From Streptomyces antarcticus (GTDB lineage: Bacteria > Actinomycetota > Actinomycetes > Streptomycetales > Streptomycetaceae), in NCBI RefSeq assembly GCF_026627255.1, contig NZ_JAPNLM010000013.1, positions 1 to 64,000 of the forward strand: a DNA stretch of 64,000 bases, given 5' to 3'. How positions within the stretch are numbered: position 1 is the stretch's first letter; every line of letters begins with the position of its first letter. The notes beneath the pieces were generated by a model, which was given only the letters and a program-made list of their open reading frames with translations, was not told the DNA's origin and searched no databases. Both the position numbers and the translations under genes were made by a program. Shown here piece after piece: positions 25,557 to 33,860 of the stretch.

Positions 25557-26840
25557 GTGACGCGGACGGACGATCTCGTGGTGATCGGCGCGGGCCCGTA
25601 CGGGCTGTCGATCGCCGCGCACGCGGCGGGCGCCGGGCTCGGCGTGCGCGTGCTGGGGCGGCCCATGGCCTCCTGGCGCGACCACATGCCCGACGGCATG
25701 TACCTGAAGTCGGAGCCCTGGTCCTCCAGCCTGTCCGCACCGGACGGGCGGCACACCCTCGCCGACTACTGCGCCACGCGCGGAACGGCGGCGGAGCACG
25801 GCACTCCGCTGCCGATCGGCACGTTCAGCGCGTACGGGATGTGGTTCGCCCGCCACGCCGTGCCCGAGGTGGAGGAGGTGACCGTCACGGAAGTGACCCC
25901 GCACGGCGGCGGCTTCCGCGTCCACACCGCCGAGGGACCGCCGCTCCTCGCCCGTACGGTCGCCCTCGCGGTCGGGGTGATGCCCTTCGTCCACCACCCC
26001 CGGGCGCTGCGGGACCTGCCTCCCGCGCACTACTCGCACAGCAGCGGCCACCGCGGCCTGGCCCGCTTCGCGGGGAGCGAGGTCGCCGTGCTCGGCGCCG
26101 GACAGGCGGCCCTGGAGACCGCCGCCCTGCTGGCCGAGCAGGGCGCCCGGCCCTGCCTGGTGGCCCGGCGCGCCCGGCTGAACTGGAACACGCTGCCGCA
26201 GCCCCTGAGCCGGCCCCCGCTGCGCGCCCTGCGCGAACCGCACAGCGGGCTCGGCACCGGCTGGCGCAGCTGGGTGTGGTCGGAGCTGCCCTGGGCGGTG
26301 CACCGGCTGCCCGCCGCCACCCGGGAGCGGATCGCGGCGACCGCGCTGGGCCCGGCGGGCGCCTGGTGGCTGCGGGACCGCTTCGAGCGGCGCGTACCGG
26401 CCCTGCTCGGGCACCGGCTGCACCGGGCGACGGCGGTGGGCGACCGCACCCGGCTGGAGCTGACCTCCCGGTCCGGGGAGCCGCTGGTGCTGGACGCCTC
26501 GCACGTCATCGCGGCGACCGGCTTCACCCCTGACCTGGACCGGCTGGAGCTCCTCGACGCGGGGCTGCGGGCCGCGCTGGAGACCGTAGGGCAGAGCCGG
26601 ACGCCGGAGCTGAGCGCCGGTTTCGAGTCCTCGTGGCCCGGACTGTTCTTCGCGGGGCTGCTGACGGCTCCCTCATTCGGCCCTTCCATGCGATTCGTGC
26701 ACGGTGCGGGCTTCACGGCGGGGAGACTGGTGGGTGGAGTCCGCAGGCGCCTCGGCGCCCGGGGTCCGCTGCCGGGCTCCACCGGCGCCGCACGGACCGA
26801 CCGCGCCACGGCCGGGCATCCGAAGACGTACCTGCGGTGA
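25557..26840 (+). CDS. FAD-dependent oxidoreductase/monooxygenase (FMO-like, two dinucleotide folds)
   Basis: 427 residues from the GTG at 25557. An N-terminal FAD site (DDLVVIGAGPYGLSIAAHAA) and a second Rossmann motif (SEVAVLGAGQAALETAALLA) for NAD(P)H; near the end IAATGFTPDLDRLELL, the ATG motif of class B flavoprotein monooxygenases and their relatives. The ATP-grasp gene ends 25 bp upstream, so the two are probably co-transcribed. Lysine/ornithine N-hydroxylase-like proteins have this layout, and an N-hydroxylase plus an ATP-grasp would fit modification of an amine. The substrate is not determinable. Confidence 0.82.
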   Translation: MTRTDDLVVIGAGPYGLSIAAHAAGAGLGVRVLGRPMASWRDHMPDGMYLKSEPWSSSLSAPDGRHTLADYCATRGTAAEHGTPLPIGTFSAYGMWFARHAVPEVEEVTVTEVTPHGGGFRVHTAEGPPLLARTVALAVGVMPFVHHPRALRDLPPAHYSHSSGHRGLARFAGSEVAVLGAGQAALETAALLAEQGARPCLVARRARLNWNTLPQPLSRPPLRALREPHSGLGTGWRSWVWSELPWAVHRLPAATRERIAATALGPAGAWWLRDRFERRVPALLGHRLHRATAVGDRTRLELTSRSGEPLVLDASHVIAATGFTPDLDRLELLDAGLRAALETVGQSRTPELSAGFESSWPGLFFAGLLTAPSFGPSMRFVHGAGFTAGRLVGGVRRRLGARGPLPGSTGAARTDRATAGHPKTYLR

Positions 26841-26864
26841 GAGCCGCGGTGAGAGGGGTCCGCG

Positions 26865-27146
26865 ATGAGCGGGGAGCGAGCACAGGGCAGAGGCTGGGTA
26901 CGGATCCCCGCCAGCCGGGGGGAACAGCCACCGTCGTCGGGCAGGACCGCAGGGTATGACCGTCCGTCCTACGCGACGAACGCCGGATACGACCGCGCCC
27001 CGTACGCGGCGCCCGCCCACCCCGCCCAGCCGCCGATCTACCTGTCCCTGGTCACGCGCTGGCGGGAGGCCGGGCGCACCCTTCCGGGGCATCCTGACGA
27101 GGAGTGGGAGCGGCTGATCTCGCAGCCGTGCTGGCCCGGCCGTTAG
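26865..27146 (+). CDS. Small conserved protein of unknown function
   Basis: 93 residues beginning MSGERAQGRGWVRIPASRGE. The N-terminal half is low-complexity with Tyr-Asp and Tyr-Ala repeats (AGYDRPSYATNAGYDRAPYA). The C-terminal half (PIYLSLVTRWREAGRTLPGH, then DEEWERLI) looks like a short folded helical unit. No signal peptide. It lies 24 bp after the FAD oxidoreductase and just before the PAS-GAF-phosphatase gene on the same strand. Function unknown. Confidence 0.65.
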   Translation: MSGERAQGRGWVRIPASRGEQPPSSGRTAGYDRPSYATNAGYDRAPYAAPAHPAQPPIYLSLVTRWREAGRTLPGHPDEEWERLISQPCWPGR

Positions 27147-27160
27147 GTGGTGTGAGTCTC

Positions 27161-29248
27161 ATGGCAGCGGCGGAGCGCGACAGCCCCGAGCAGCGCCGGC
27201 GGTCCCCCCTGACCGGACCGGGCGAGCGGCTCGCGCTGAACGGCATGGGCAGCTTCGAATGGGACCTCGGCGACGGGACCCTGGTCCTGGACGAGGCCGG
27301 GATGACCGTCTTCGACCTGGAGCCGGACGGGTTCGACGGCACGCCGGAGGGCCTCGGCGTACGGATCCCGCCCGAGGACGGCGTCCGGCTGGGCGAGACG
27401 GTGGTGGCCGTCCTGGACAGCGGCGGCGAGACGTACGGCGCGTACTTCACGGTGCACCGCCGGGACGGCCGCGACCAGTGGACGCACACCCAGGGCCGGG
27501 TGCTCCGGGACGCGGACGGGCGGGCCTACCGGATCGTGGGGATCGTCCGGGACGCCACGGCCGAGCTGGCCCAGGCGACGCAGTTGCGCAAGCTGGAGTC
27601 GGCGCGCGCCCAGCAGTCGACGATCGTGCAGCGGACCACGGACGCCCTGTCGCGGGCGGTGACGGTCGACGACGTCACGGCCGCGCTGACCGGGGCCGGC
27701 GCGCTGGAGCGGCTCGGCGCGGACGGCCTGGCCCTCGGCCTCGTCGAGGGCGGCACGATGAAGATGATCGCGATGAGCGGGGAGTCCCTGGAGATCCTCG
27801 GCGAGCGCAGCACGACCCGGATGGACGGCTCACTGCCGCTGTCGCAGACGGTCCTGACCCGCAAGGCGCGCTTCGTCACCTCCCTCGCCGCGCTCGGCGA
27901 GGAGTTCCCCCTGCTGCGGGACTACCTCGGCCGCATCCGGTACGACGCCGCCGCCTACCTGCCGCTGATCGCGCAGGCCCGGGCCATCGGCGGGCTGGTG
28001 CTCTTCTACCGGCGGCGCACCGATTTCAGCCCGGAGGAACGCAACCTGTGCCTGGGCCTCGCGGGCATCGTGGCGCAGTCGCTCCAGCGGGCGCTCCTGT
28101 TCGACCAGGAGCGGGAGTTCGCCACCGGCCTCCAGGCGGCGATGCTGCCGCGCCGGATCCCCGAGATCACGGGCGGGGAGATCGCCGTCCGCTACCACGC
28201 CGCGTGGAGCGGGCGGGAGGTCGGCGGCGACTGGTACGACGTGATCTCCCTGCCCCGCGACCGGGTCGGCATCGTGGTCGGCGACGTACAGGGCCACGAC
28301 ACGCACGCGGCCGCCATCATGGGCCAGCTCCGGATCGCGCTGCGGGCGTACGCGGGGGAGGGCCATTCGCCGTCCACCGTGCTGGCGCGGGCCTCGCGGT
28401 TCCTCGCCGAACTGGACACCGAGCGCTTCGCGACCTGCATGTACGCGCAGGTGGACCTGGAGTCGGGGAGCGTACGGGCGGTCCGCGCGGGCCACCTCGG
28501 CCCGCTGATCCGGCACACGGACGGGCGTACGGGCTGGCCCAACGTACGCGGCGGGCTGCCGTTGGGCGTGGCCACCCTCTTCGCGCAGGAGGAGTTCCCC
28601 GAGACCCGTCTCGACCTCGTCCCCGGGGAGACGCTGGTGCTCTGCACGGACGGCCTGGTGGAGGAGCCCGGCACCGCCATCACCCAGGGCATGGAGGCCC
28701 TCGCGCAGGCCGTGCGCAGCGGCCCGCAGGGGGCCGGGGCGCTCGCCGACCACCTCCTGGACCGGCTGTGGGAGCGCTGGGGCTCCGGTGATGACGTGGC
28801 CCTTCTGGTGCTGCGCCGGGCCCCCGACCCGGGCACCCACCGGGCGCCGCGCATCCACCAGTACGTCCACCAGGCCGACCCCGAGGGGCTTTCCGAGGCC
28901 CGCCACGCCCTGCGGCAGGCGCTGCGCGACTGGGGCATGCCCGAGATCGCCGACGACGTGGAGCTGGCGGCCGGGGAACTGCTGGTCAACGCCCTGCTGC
29001 ACACGGACGGCGGAGCGGTGCTGACCATGGAGGTGCTGCCGGAGCCGGTCCGGCGGATCCGGCTGTGGGTCAAGGACCGCTCCAGCGTGTGGCCGCGCCG
29101 CCGCACCCCGGGCGAGGCCGCCACGACGGGGCGCGGCCTGCTGCTTGTGGACGCGCTGGCGACGCACTGGGGCGTGGAGTCCCGGGGCGACGGCAAGGCG
29201 GTGTGGTGCGAGTTCGACGCCGGGGGAAGCCCCCGGAGCGCGGGGTGA
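27161..29248 (+). CDS. PAS-GAF-SpoIIE (PP2C) phosphatase with C-terminal anti-sigma-type ATPase
   Basis: 695 residues; the ATG at 27161 is preferred over the GTG at 27152 because AGGTGG lies 11 bp upstream. Domains in order: PAS-like sensor (about 20-130, MGSFEWDLGDGTLVLDEAG), GAF (about 150-310), SpoIIE-type PP2C phosphatase (about 335-560, with REVGGDWYDVISLPRDRVGI and SGDDVALLVL), and an HATPase_c domain (about 600-690, ELAAGELLVNALLHTDGGA, TTGRGLLLVDALA). Such proteins dephosphorylate an anti-anti-sigma factor while the HATPase part can act as its kinase/anti-sigma, integrating redox or light cues. It is soluble (no membrane helix). The target sigma system is not adjacent. Confidence 0.92.
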   Translation: MAAAERDSPEQRRRSPLTGPGERLALNGMGSFEWDLGDGTLVLDEAGMTVFDLEPDGFDGTPEGLGVRIPPEDGVRLGETVVAVLDSGGETYGAYFTVHRRDGRDQWTHTQGRVLRDADGRAYRIVGIVRDATAELAQATQLRKLESARAQQSTIVQRTTDALSRAVTVDDVTAALTGAGALERLGADGLALGLVEGGTMKMIAMSGESLEILGERSTTRMDGSLPLSQTVLTRKARFVTSLAALGEEFPLLRDYLGRIRYDAAAYLPLIAQARAIGGLVLFYRRRTDFSPEERNLCLGLAGIVAQSLQRALLFDQEREFATGLQAAMLPRRIPEITGGEIAVRYHAAWSGREVGGDWYDVISLPRDRVGIVVGDVQGHDTHAAAIMGQLRIALRAYAGEGHSPSTVLARASRFLAELDTERFATCMYAQVDLESGSVRAVRAGHLGPLIRHTDGRTGWPNVRGGLPLGVATLFAQEEFPETRLDLVPGETLVLCTDGLVEEPGTAITQGMEALAQAVRSGPQGAGALADHLLDRLWERWGSGDDVALLVLRRAPDPGTHRAPRIHQYVHQADPEGLSEARHALRQALRDWGMPEIADDVELAAGELLVNALLHTDGGAVLTMEVLPEPVRRIRLWVKDRSSVWPRRRTPGEAATTGRGLLLVDALATHWGVESRGDGKAVWCEFDAGGSPRSAG

Positions 29249-29301
29249 CCGTCTGGTGACGCCGAGTTGTGGGGCGCCGGGGGCGGGGTGATGATGCGGC
29301 T

Positions 29302-29502
29302 ATGGAACGGAAGTCTTCGGGTCGGACCGCGCCCGTACGCAGGCTCGGCAAGGGCGCCACGACGGGCATCCTCGCGCTGCTCCTGCTGGCGGCCGGGGTG
29401 CCGACGGTCGTGGACTGGACGACGGGGCGCCCGCACGCGGACCCCGGGTGCCAGTCGACGGCGTTCATGTCGATGACGGGCGTCGCGCCCGAGTGCCGGT
29501 AG
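29302..29502 (+). CDS. Small single-pass membrane or secreted protein, unknown
   Basis: 66 residues: basic N-terminus (MERKSSGRTAPVRRLGKGAT), one hydrophobic helix (TGILALLLLAAGVPTVVDW), then a short outside part with two cysteines (DPGCQSTAFMSMTGVAPECR) that may pair. The ATG at 29302 was chosen over a GTG at 29269 because the basic-hydrophobic pattern begins there. The stop codon is the first base of a tandem repeat. Function unknown. Confidence 0.6.
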   Translation: MERKSSGRTAPVRRLGKGATTGILALLLLAAGVPTVVDWTTGRPHADPGCQSTAFMSMTGVAPECR

Positions 29503-29564
29503 CGGCGGCTACCGGAACGGTGGCGGCGGCTACCGGAACGGTGGCGGCGGCTACCGGAACGGTG
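29502..29564 (+). repeat. Three perfect 21-bp tandem copies
   Basis: A 21-bp unit beginning GCGGCGGCTACCGGAACGGT occurs at 29502-29522, 29523-29543 and 29544-29564. It begins at the last base of the preceding stop codon and ends 15 bp before the stop of the convergent gene. Confidence 0.9.
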
Positions 29565-29579
29565 GCGTACCCGGGCCGC

Positions 29580-30026
29580 TCAGCGGGACGGGTGCAGCTC
29601 GATGTCCCGGCGGTCCTCCGCGACGGTGCGCAGCGAGGTCGGGAGCAGGCCGCCCGAGCGGCGGATCTCCTGGAGGCGGACCTCGGCGGCGGCGGCGCCC
29701 GGGTGGACGTCGGGCGTCAGGCGCAGGGTGCCCGTGGCCTCCCAGCGGTGCACCTCGCCGTCGCAGTCGGCCTCGCCGCCGCCGAAGCCCAGCCTGGTGC
29801 CCTCCTGGAGGACGGTCGCGGCGATCTGAACCGTCCCCACGGGTGACGGCGGGGCGCAGCGGTAGGTCCCGGAAAGAGTGACGGTGCCGTCCCCGCCGAT
29901 CCGCGCGTCCTCCTGTACGGAAATCTCATTACCGCCGTGGGCGGCGCTCGCGGTGGCGGTGAGAACGGTGGCGGCGGCCAGTGCGGAAAGGGCCGCCAGG
30001 GCCAGGCGGGGTCGGGAAACGCGCAT
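29580..30026 (-). CDS. Secreted protein of unknown function (DUF6299-like)
   Basis: 148 residues from the ATG at 30026 with a textbook ribosome site (GGAGGAATC). Signal peptide MRVSRPRLALAALSALAAAT, cleaved near ASA. The mature part is beta-rich with a Cys pair (Cys57 in TYRCAPPSP and a second in GGEADCDGEVHRW) and the phrase GTVTLSGTYRC. I recall similar actinobacterial secreted proteins filed as DUF6299, from memory. No catalytic motif is visible. It is convergent with the small membrane protein at 29302 and divergent from a lipoprotein gene. Confidence 0.75.
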   Translation of the reverse strand: MRVSRPRLALAALSALAAATVLTATASAAHGGNEISVQEDARIGGDGTVTLSGTYRCAPPSPVGTVQIAATVLQEGTRLGFGGGEADCDGEVHRWEATGTLRLTPDVHPGAAAAEVRLQEIRRSGGLLPTSLRTVAEDRRDIELHPSR

Positions 30027-30203
30027 GATTCCTCCAGGTGGACGCGGCTGTTGACGTGATGCGGATTCTGTCGGCGGGAATCCGCCGGAACGCATTGTGC
30101 TGGCATATGGGCGCCAACCCGCTCCGCACACTCGTGTCGGTGTGTGCAATTGCCCGCTCGGGCGCGTGAGACTGACCGGAATACATCCCCGAAGGGATTC
30201 CGC

Positions 30204-30815
30204 ATGCGCCAGTCCGCCGTCCCCGCCCCGCTCGTTGCCGCCGCCCTGCTCCCGCTCCTCCTGTTCGGTGCCACGGCCTGCCAGAGCGCTCCCGAGGGCG
30301 CCGCGCTCGCGCCCGCCGCGGCGCCCGCCGTGCCGGTGGACGACGGGGCCCCGGGCGCGGAGGGGGAGCCGGGGGCCGGGGGGCCCGCGCGGCCCGCCGT
30401 GAAGGACGCCCGGGTGGGTGACTCCGTACGGGTGCGCGGACAGCAGGTCGGACGGCACCTCCAGGCGGTGCTGAACGCGTACGTGGACCCCGCGGTCAGC
30501 GTCGAGAAGAACTTCGCCCCGGCCGCGGGCAAGCGCTGGGTGGCCGCCTCGATGTCGTTCGTCAACGTCGGCGGGGACTCGTACGGGGCGCTCGGACGCA
30601 TGTGGGCGCACGACAGCGCGGGGCAGCGCCACGCGGTGGTGCCCACCGGCGAGCTGACGACCGGCAAACCACTCGTCTTCGATTCCCTCGCGGTGGGTGA
30701 GCGGGCCGAGGGATGGGTGGTGTTCGAAATTCCGGAAAACGTCTCCATCGCGCGGCTCCAGTACCAGGACGCGAACACGCAGACGAATTCCGGAGGGGGT
30801 TTCTGGGCCGTATAG
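30204..30815 (+). CDS. Lipoprotein with DUF4352-like beta domain
   Basis: 203 residues from the ATG at 30204. Signal peptide ends in the lipobox LFGATAC, so the protein should be lipid-anchored at Cys28 on the outer face of the membrane. After a Pro/Ala linker, the C-terminal 130 residues resemble the DUF4352 immunoglobulin-like fold (RWVAASMSFVNVGGDSYGAL, RAEGWVVFEIPENVSIARLQ). The usual role of such domains, often in telomere-like or stress lipoproteins, is unclear. Divergent from the DUF6299-like gene, with about 180 bp between starts containing AT-rich promoter-like sequence. Confidence 0.8.
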   Translation: MRQSAVPAPLVAAALLPLLLFGATACQSAPEGAALAPAAAPAVPVDDGAPGAEGEPGAGGPARPAVKDARVGDSVRVRGQQVGRHLQAVLNAYVDPAVSVEKNFAPAAGKRWVAASMSFVNVGGDSYGALGRMWAHDSAGQRHAVVPTGELTTGKPLVFDSLAVGERAEGWVVFEIPENVSIARLQYQDANTQTNSGGGFWAV

Positions 30816-30872
30816 CCCGCCCGGGTGAAAGGCCGTGAAAGGGCCGGGCGCCGGACCACTAGGGTGCGGCGC

Positions 30873-31370
30873 ATGACTTCTACTCAAGCCGAGATCGACC
30901 GGTCCCACCTCGGCACTCTTTCGGTGCTCGCCTGGATCGGCGACCCCTCCGACGGGCACGACATCCCCTACCTCCTCGCCTACACGCTCGGCGACGGCCC
31001 CGAGGGCCAGGAGGCCGGCGAGACGGCCGCGCGCGGGCTGCTCGAGGAGATCGGCCTGCCCATCGGCGACGTGGTCATGGACGGCACCCGCAACCCGCGC
31101 ACCTTCGCGGTCCAGATCGTGCTGATGGCCGGCAACCAGGTCACGCTGACCCTTCCCGGGCTGAACGCCACCTGCACCGCTCCCGACGAGTGGGTCGCGG
31201 CGGCCAACGAGAGCGGCCAGGCCTACTTCCTCTTCGCCACGCGCGCCTGGCCCGAGGCGGTTCCGGGACGCCCGGTGACGGCGGAGGTCCTCCAGGCCTT
31301 CGCGGGCGACGAGGAAGTCCTCACCAGCAGCGCCCACTGCGTCCTCGCGGTGCAGACCCTCCAGGCCTGA
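30873..31370 (+). CDS. Conserved Streptomyces protein of unknown function (DUF5949-like)
   Basis: 165 residues from the ATG at 30873. Soluble protein with LGTLSVLAWIGDPSDGHDIP and YLLAYTLGDGPEGQEAGETA at the N-terminus; I recognise this pattern as the DUF5949 group seen in streptomycetes, from memory only. No catalytic motif. An upstream in-frame start at 30825 would add a basic extension that does not look native. The stop codon lies inside the first copy of a 13-bp tandem repeat. Confidence 0.75.
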   Translation: MTSTQAEIDRSHLGTLSVLAWIGDPSDGHDIPYLLAYTLGDGPEGQEAGETAARGLLEEIGLPIGDVVMDGTRNPRTFAVQIVLMAGNQVTLTLPGLNATCTAPDEWVAAANESGQAYFLFATRAWPEAVPGRPVTAEVLQAFAGDEEVLTSSAHCVLAVQTLQA

Positions 31371-31496
31371 CGCCCGCGCCTGACGCCCGCGCCTGACGCC
31401 CGCGCCTGACGCCCGCGCCTGACGCCCGCGCCTGACGCCCGCGCCTGACGCCCGCGCCTGACGCCCGCGCCTGAAGTCCGCGCCTGAAGTCCGCGC
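31367..31496 (+). repeat. 13-bp minisatellite, ten tandem copies
   Basis: Eight exact copies of CTGACGCCCGCGC (31367-31470) are followed by two copies of the variant CTGAAGTCCGCGC (31471-31496). The first copy contains the stop codon of the preceding gene. Each copy carries TGA in one frame. Confidence 0.97.
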
Positions 31497-31613
31497 CCGA
31501 CTCCGGTGACGGGCCGCCGACCGCCGGGCCCCCAGCCTGCCCGGTGGCCGGTCCGGTTGCGGTCCCGGCCCCGGCCCCGGCCCCGGTCCCGGTCCCGGTC
31601 GGGGCCGTCGGGC

Positions 31614-32897
31614 TCAGGGCCGTTCGAAGGCGAACCTGAGCGAGCGGACCCGGTTGTCGAAGTTCGACCCCGCCAGGTCCGGCAGGCCCACCGCGCGCAG
31701 CCCGACCGGCCGGGTCAGCAGCTCGCGGAAGAGCGCCCGCATCTCCACCCGGGCCAGGTGCGCACCCAGGCAGAAGTGCGGGCCGCCGCCGCCGAAGCCC
31801 AGGTGCGGATTGGGCGAGCGGGTGATGTCGAAGGCGTCCGGGTCCGTGAAGACGCCCTCGTCGCGGTTGGCGGAGGCGTAGTACAGCACCACCTTGTCGC
31901 CCGGGCGGAACAGGTGCCCGTCCATGGTGTGTTCGGCGACGACCGTCCGGCGGAACTGGATGATCGGCGTCGAGTGGCGGATCATCTCGTCGACCGCGCC
32001 GTCCCCGTACGCCTCGAAGTCGGAGAGCAGCAGGTCCCGTTGCGCGGGGTGGTCGGTCAGCAGGGTCAGCCCGTGGGTGATCGCGTTGCGGGTGGTCTCC
32101 ACCCCGGCGACCATCAAGAGGGAGAAGAAGGCGCCGAGTTGGCGGGCGCCGAGCGCCTGGCCGTCGACGTTCGCGCGGACCAGGGCCGAGATCAGGTCGT
32201 CGGTGGGGTTCTTGCGCCGCTCGCGGCCGATGCCCGCCACCATCCGCTGCATCCGGGCCAGCGCCCGCAGGCCGCGTCCGGGCATCCGCAACCGGGCGGC
32301 CAGGCCCCGTTCCACGCCGATGTGCTCGGAGGCGTGGTTGACGCGGTCGGCGATCTCCGCCCGGTAGCGCTCCGGGATGCCCATCATGTTGCAGATGACC
32401 TCCAGGGGCAGCCGGGAGGCCACCGCCGAGACGAACTCGTCCGGCCGCTCCTCCAGTACGTCGTCCACGATCCGGGCCGCCACCGCGTGGACATCCTCCT
32501 CGGCGGCCGCCAGCAGGCGGGGCGTGAAGGCCCGTTGGACGATCTTGCGGAGCTGGGCGTGGTCGGGGCCGTCCAGGTTGACCATCGAGTCCCCGAACAA
32601 CGCGCGCACCCAGCGGGCCGGTTCCGGGGTGGTCACGCCGGGGGCGCTCGCGAACACCTTGGGCAGGCGGCTGGCCTCCTGCACCTGGGAGTGCCGTACG
32701 AGGGCCCAGTGCCCGCGCCCGGCCCCCTCGGGGACGAACACGGGGGCGCCGAGGGCGCGGAGGCGGGCGAAGGCCGCCAGGCGGTGCTCCGGGGGGAGCT
32801 GCCAGAAGCCGGGCTCGGCCAGTTCCCCTCCGGGGCCGGGGCCGGGGCCGGGGCCGGGGTCCGTTCCGGTGCCGTGTCGCTGAGCCGGGAGTGTCAT
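31614..32897 (-). CDS. Cytochrome P450 (CYP124/125/142-like)
   Basis: 427 residues. Heme-binding loop FGGGGPHFCLGAHLAR with the thiolate ligand Cys376, K-helix ExxR in VDEMIRHSTPI, and I-helix oxygen-activation motif LMVAGVETTRNAITHG. The FGGGGPHFCLGAHLAR wording is characteristic of the actinobacterial CYP124/CYP125/CYP142 group, which hydroxylate sterol or branched-lipid side chains; substrate here unproven. A Pro-Gly repeat (PGPGPGPGPG) from a short DNA repeat lies near the N-terminus. No ferredoxin gene is adjacent. Downstream of the ltrA fragment on the same strand with 120 bp between. Confidence 0.93.
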   Translation of the reverse strand: MTLPAQRHGTGTDPGPGPGPGPGGELAEPGFWQLPPEHRLAAFARLRALGAPVFVPEGAGRGHWALVRHSQVQEASRLPKVFASAPGVTTPEPARWVRALFGDSMVNLDGPDHAQLRKIVQRAFTPRLLAAAEEDVHAVAARIVDDVLEERPDEFVSAVASRLPLEVICNMMGIPERYRAEIADRVNHASEHIGVERGLAARLRMPGRGLRALARMQRMVAGIGRERRKNPTDDLISALVRANVDGQALGARQLGAFFSLLMVAGVETTRNAITHGLTLLTDHPAQRDLLLSDFEAYGDGAVDEMIRHSTPIIQFRRTVVAEHTMDGHLFRPGDKVVLYYASANRDEGVFTDPDAFDITRSPNPHLGFGGGGPHFCLGAHLARVEMRALFRELLTRPVGLRAVGLPDLAGSNFDNRVRSLRFAFERP

Positions 32898-33017
32898 GGC
32901 CGTGCCTCTTCCTGTCGCGCCGTTCCGCTGCGCTGGAGAACGCTCGCGGCGGCGCGGGGTGACGGCCCGGCCCGGTGCCGTTGCCGGGGCGGCGGACCCG
33001 GGGCCCGCAGGGCGGCC

Positions 33018-33731
33018 TCAGAGCACGACGTGGTCCGGGCGGCCGCCCCGGGTGGCCAGGGTCAGGCCGACGGCGATCGTGGCCGTCGCGGCGAGGCCCG
33101 CGTACAGGACGGCGTACGGGCCCGCCCAGGTGCAGGCCAGGATCACGAGGGCGGCGAGCGGCAGGGTCAGCTGCTGGGCGACGCCGCGCTTGAAGTAGCG
33201 GGAGTGCAGCAGCCACACCATCAGCAGGAAGAGCGCGGACGGGATGGTGACGGCGGCGTTCGCCGCGGCCTGGGAGATGTGCGCCTTGCCGACCGCGTGC
33301 TCGACGGCGACCTCGATGCCCGCCCCGATCGCCGCGCCCGAAGCGAAGATCAGCAGGTGGCCGTAGCCCCACGGGATGGCCTCGCGGTTGGAGGTCAGCC
33401 GCTGGTGCATCGGGACCGCGAAGTAGATCCACCAGGCGGCGAAGACGATCAGCAGGCCGCCCGCTGCGATGGGCAGCAGCTCGCCCAGGGCCTCGTGCTC
33501 GTCGAGCGCCGACTTCACCGCCACCGTGCTCGCGGCGATCGTCTCGCCCAGCACGATGATGGTGAACAGGCCGTACCGCTCCACGATGTGGTGCGCGTGC
33601 CACGGCGTCTGGTGGCCGCGCTCGGCCACCACCGGCACCAGCAGCTCGGCCGCGGCCACCACCAGGAACAGCCACCGCTTCAGGTCGCCGGGGGCGAACA
33701 GCAGCGCCACCCACCCCGCCTGGCAGACCAT
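33018..33731 (-). pseudogene. ltrA: ltrA (low temperature requirement A) C-terminal fragment
   Basis: 237 codons from an ATG at 33731 to the stop at 33018. The sequence is the C-terminal two-thirds of the LtrA membrane protein family: VCQAGWVALLFAPGDLKRWL, HAHHIVERYGLFTIIVLGET, WWIYFAVPMHQRLTSNREAI. In intact homologues VCQAGW lies about 75-80 residues after the segment that ends the other fragment at 37204-37425. The intervening residues are missing here and 3.5 kb of unrelated DNA is present instead. The fragment keeps about six membrane helices and could in principle still be made, but it lacks the N-terminal signature and is most likely dead. Confidence 0.85.
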
Positions 33732-33860
33732 ATCTTTCGGCTCTTCTCGGAAACGCCCACGTTTCGACCCCTCAAGTAGATGATCAGGCCCTCGGCCCCG
33801 TACTCGCTGCCTTCCTGGTGGCTTGCACGGGGCTTATTCATTTCTGGCGATTCGTCAGTT

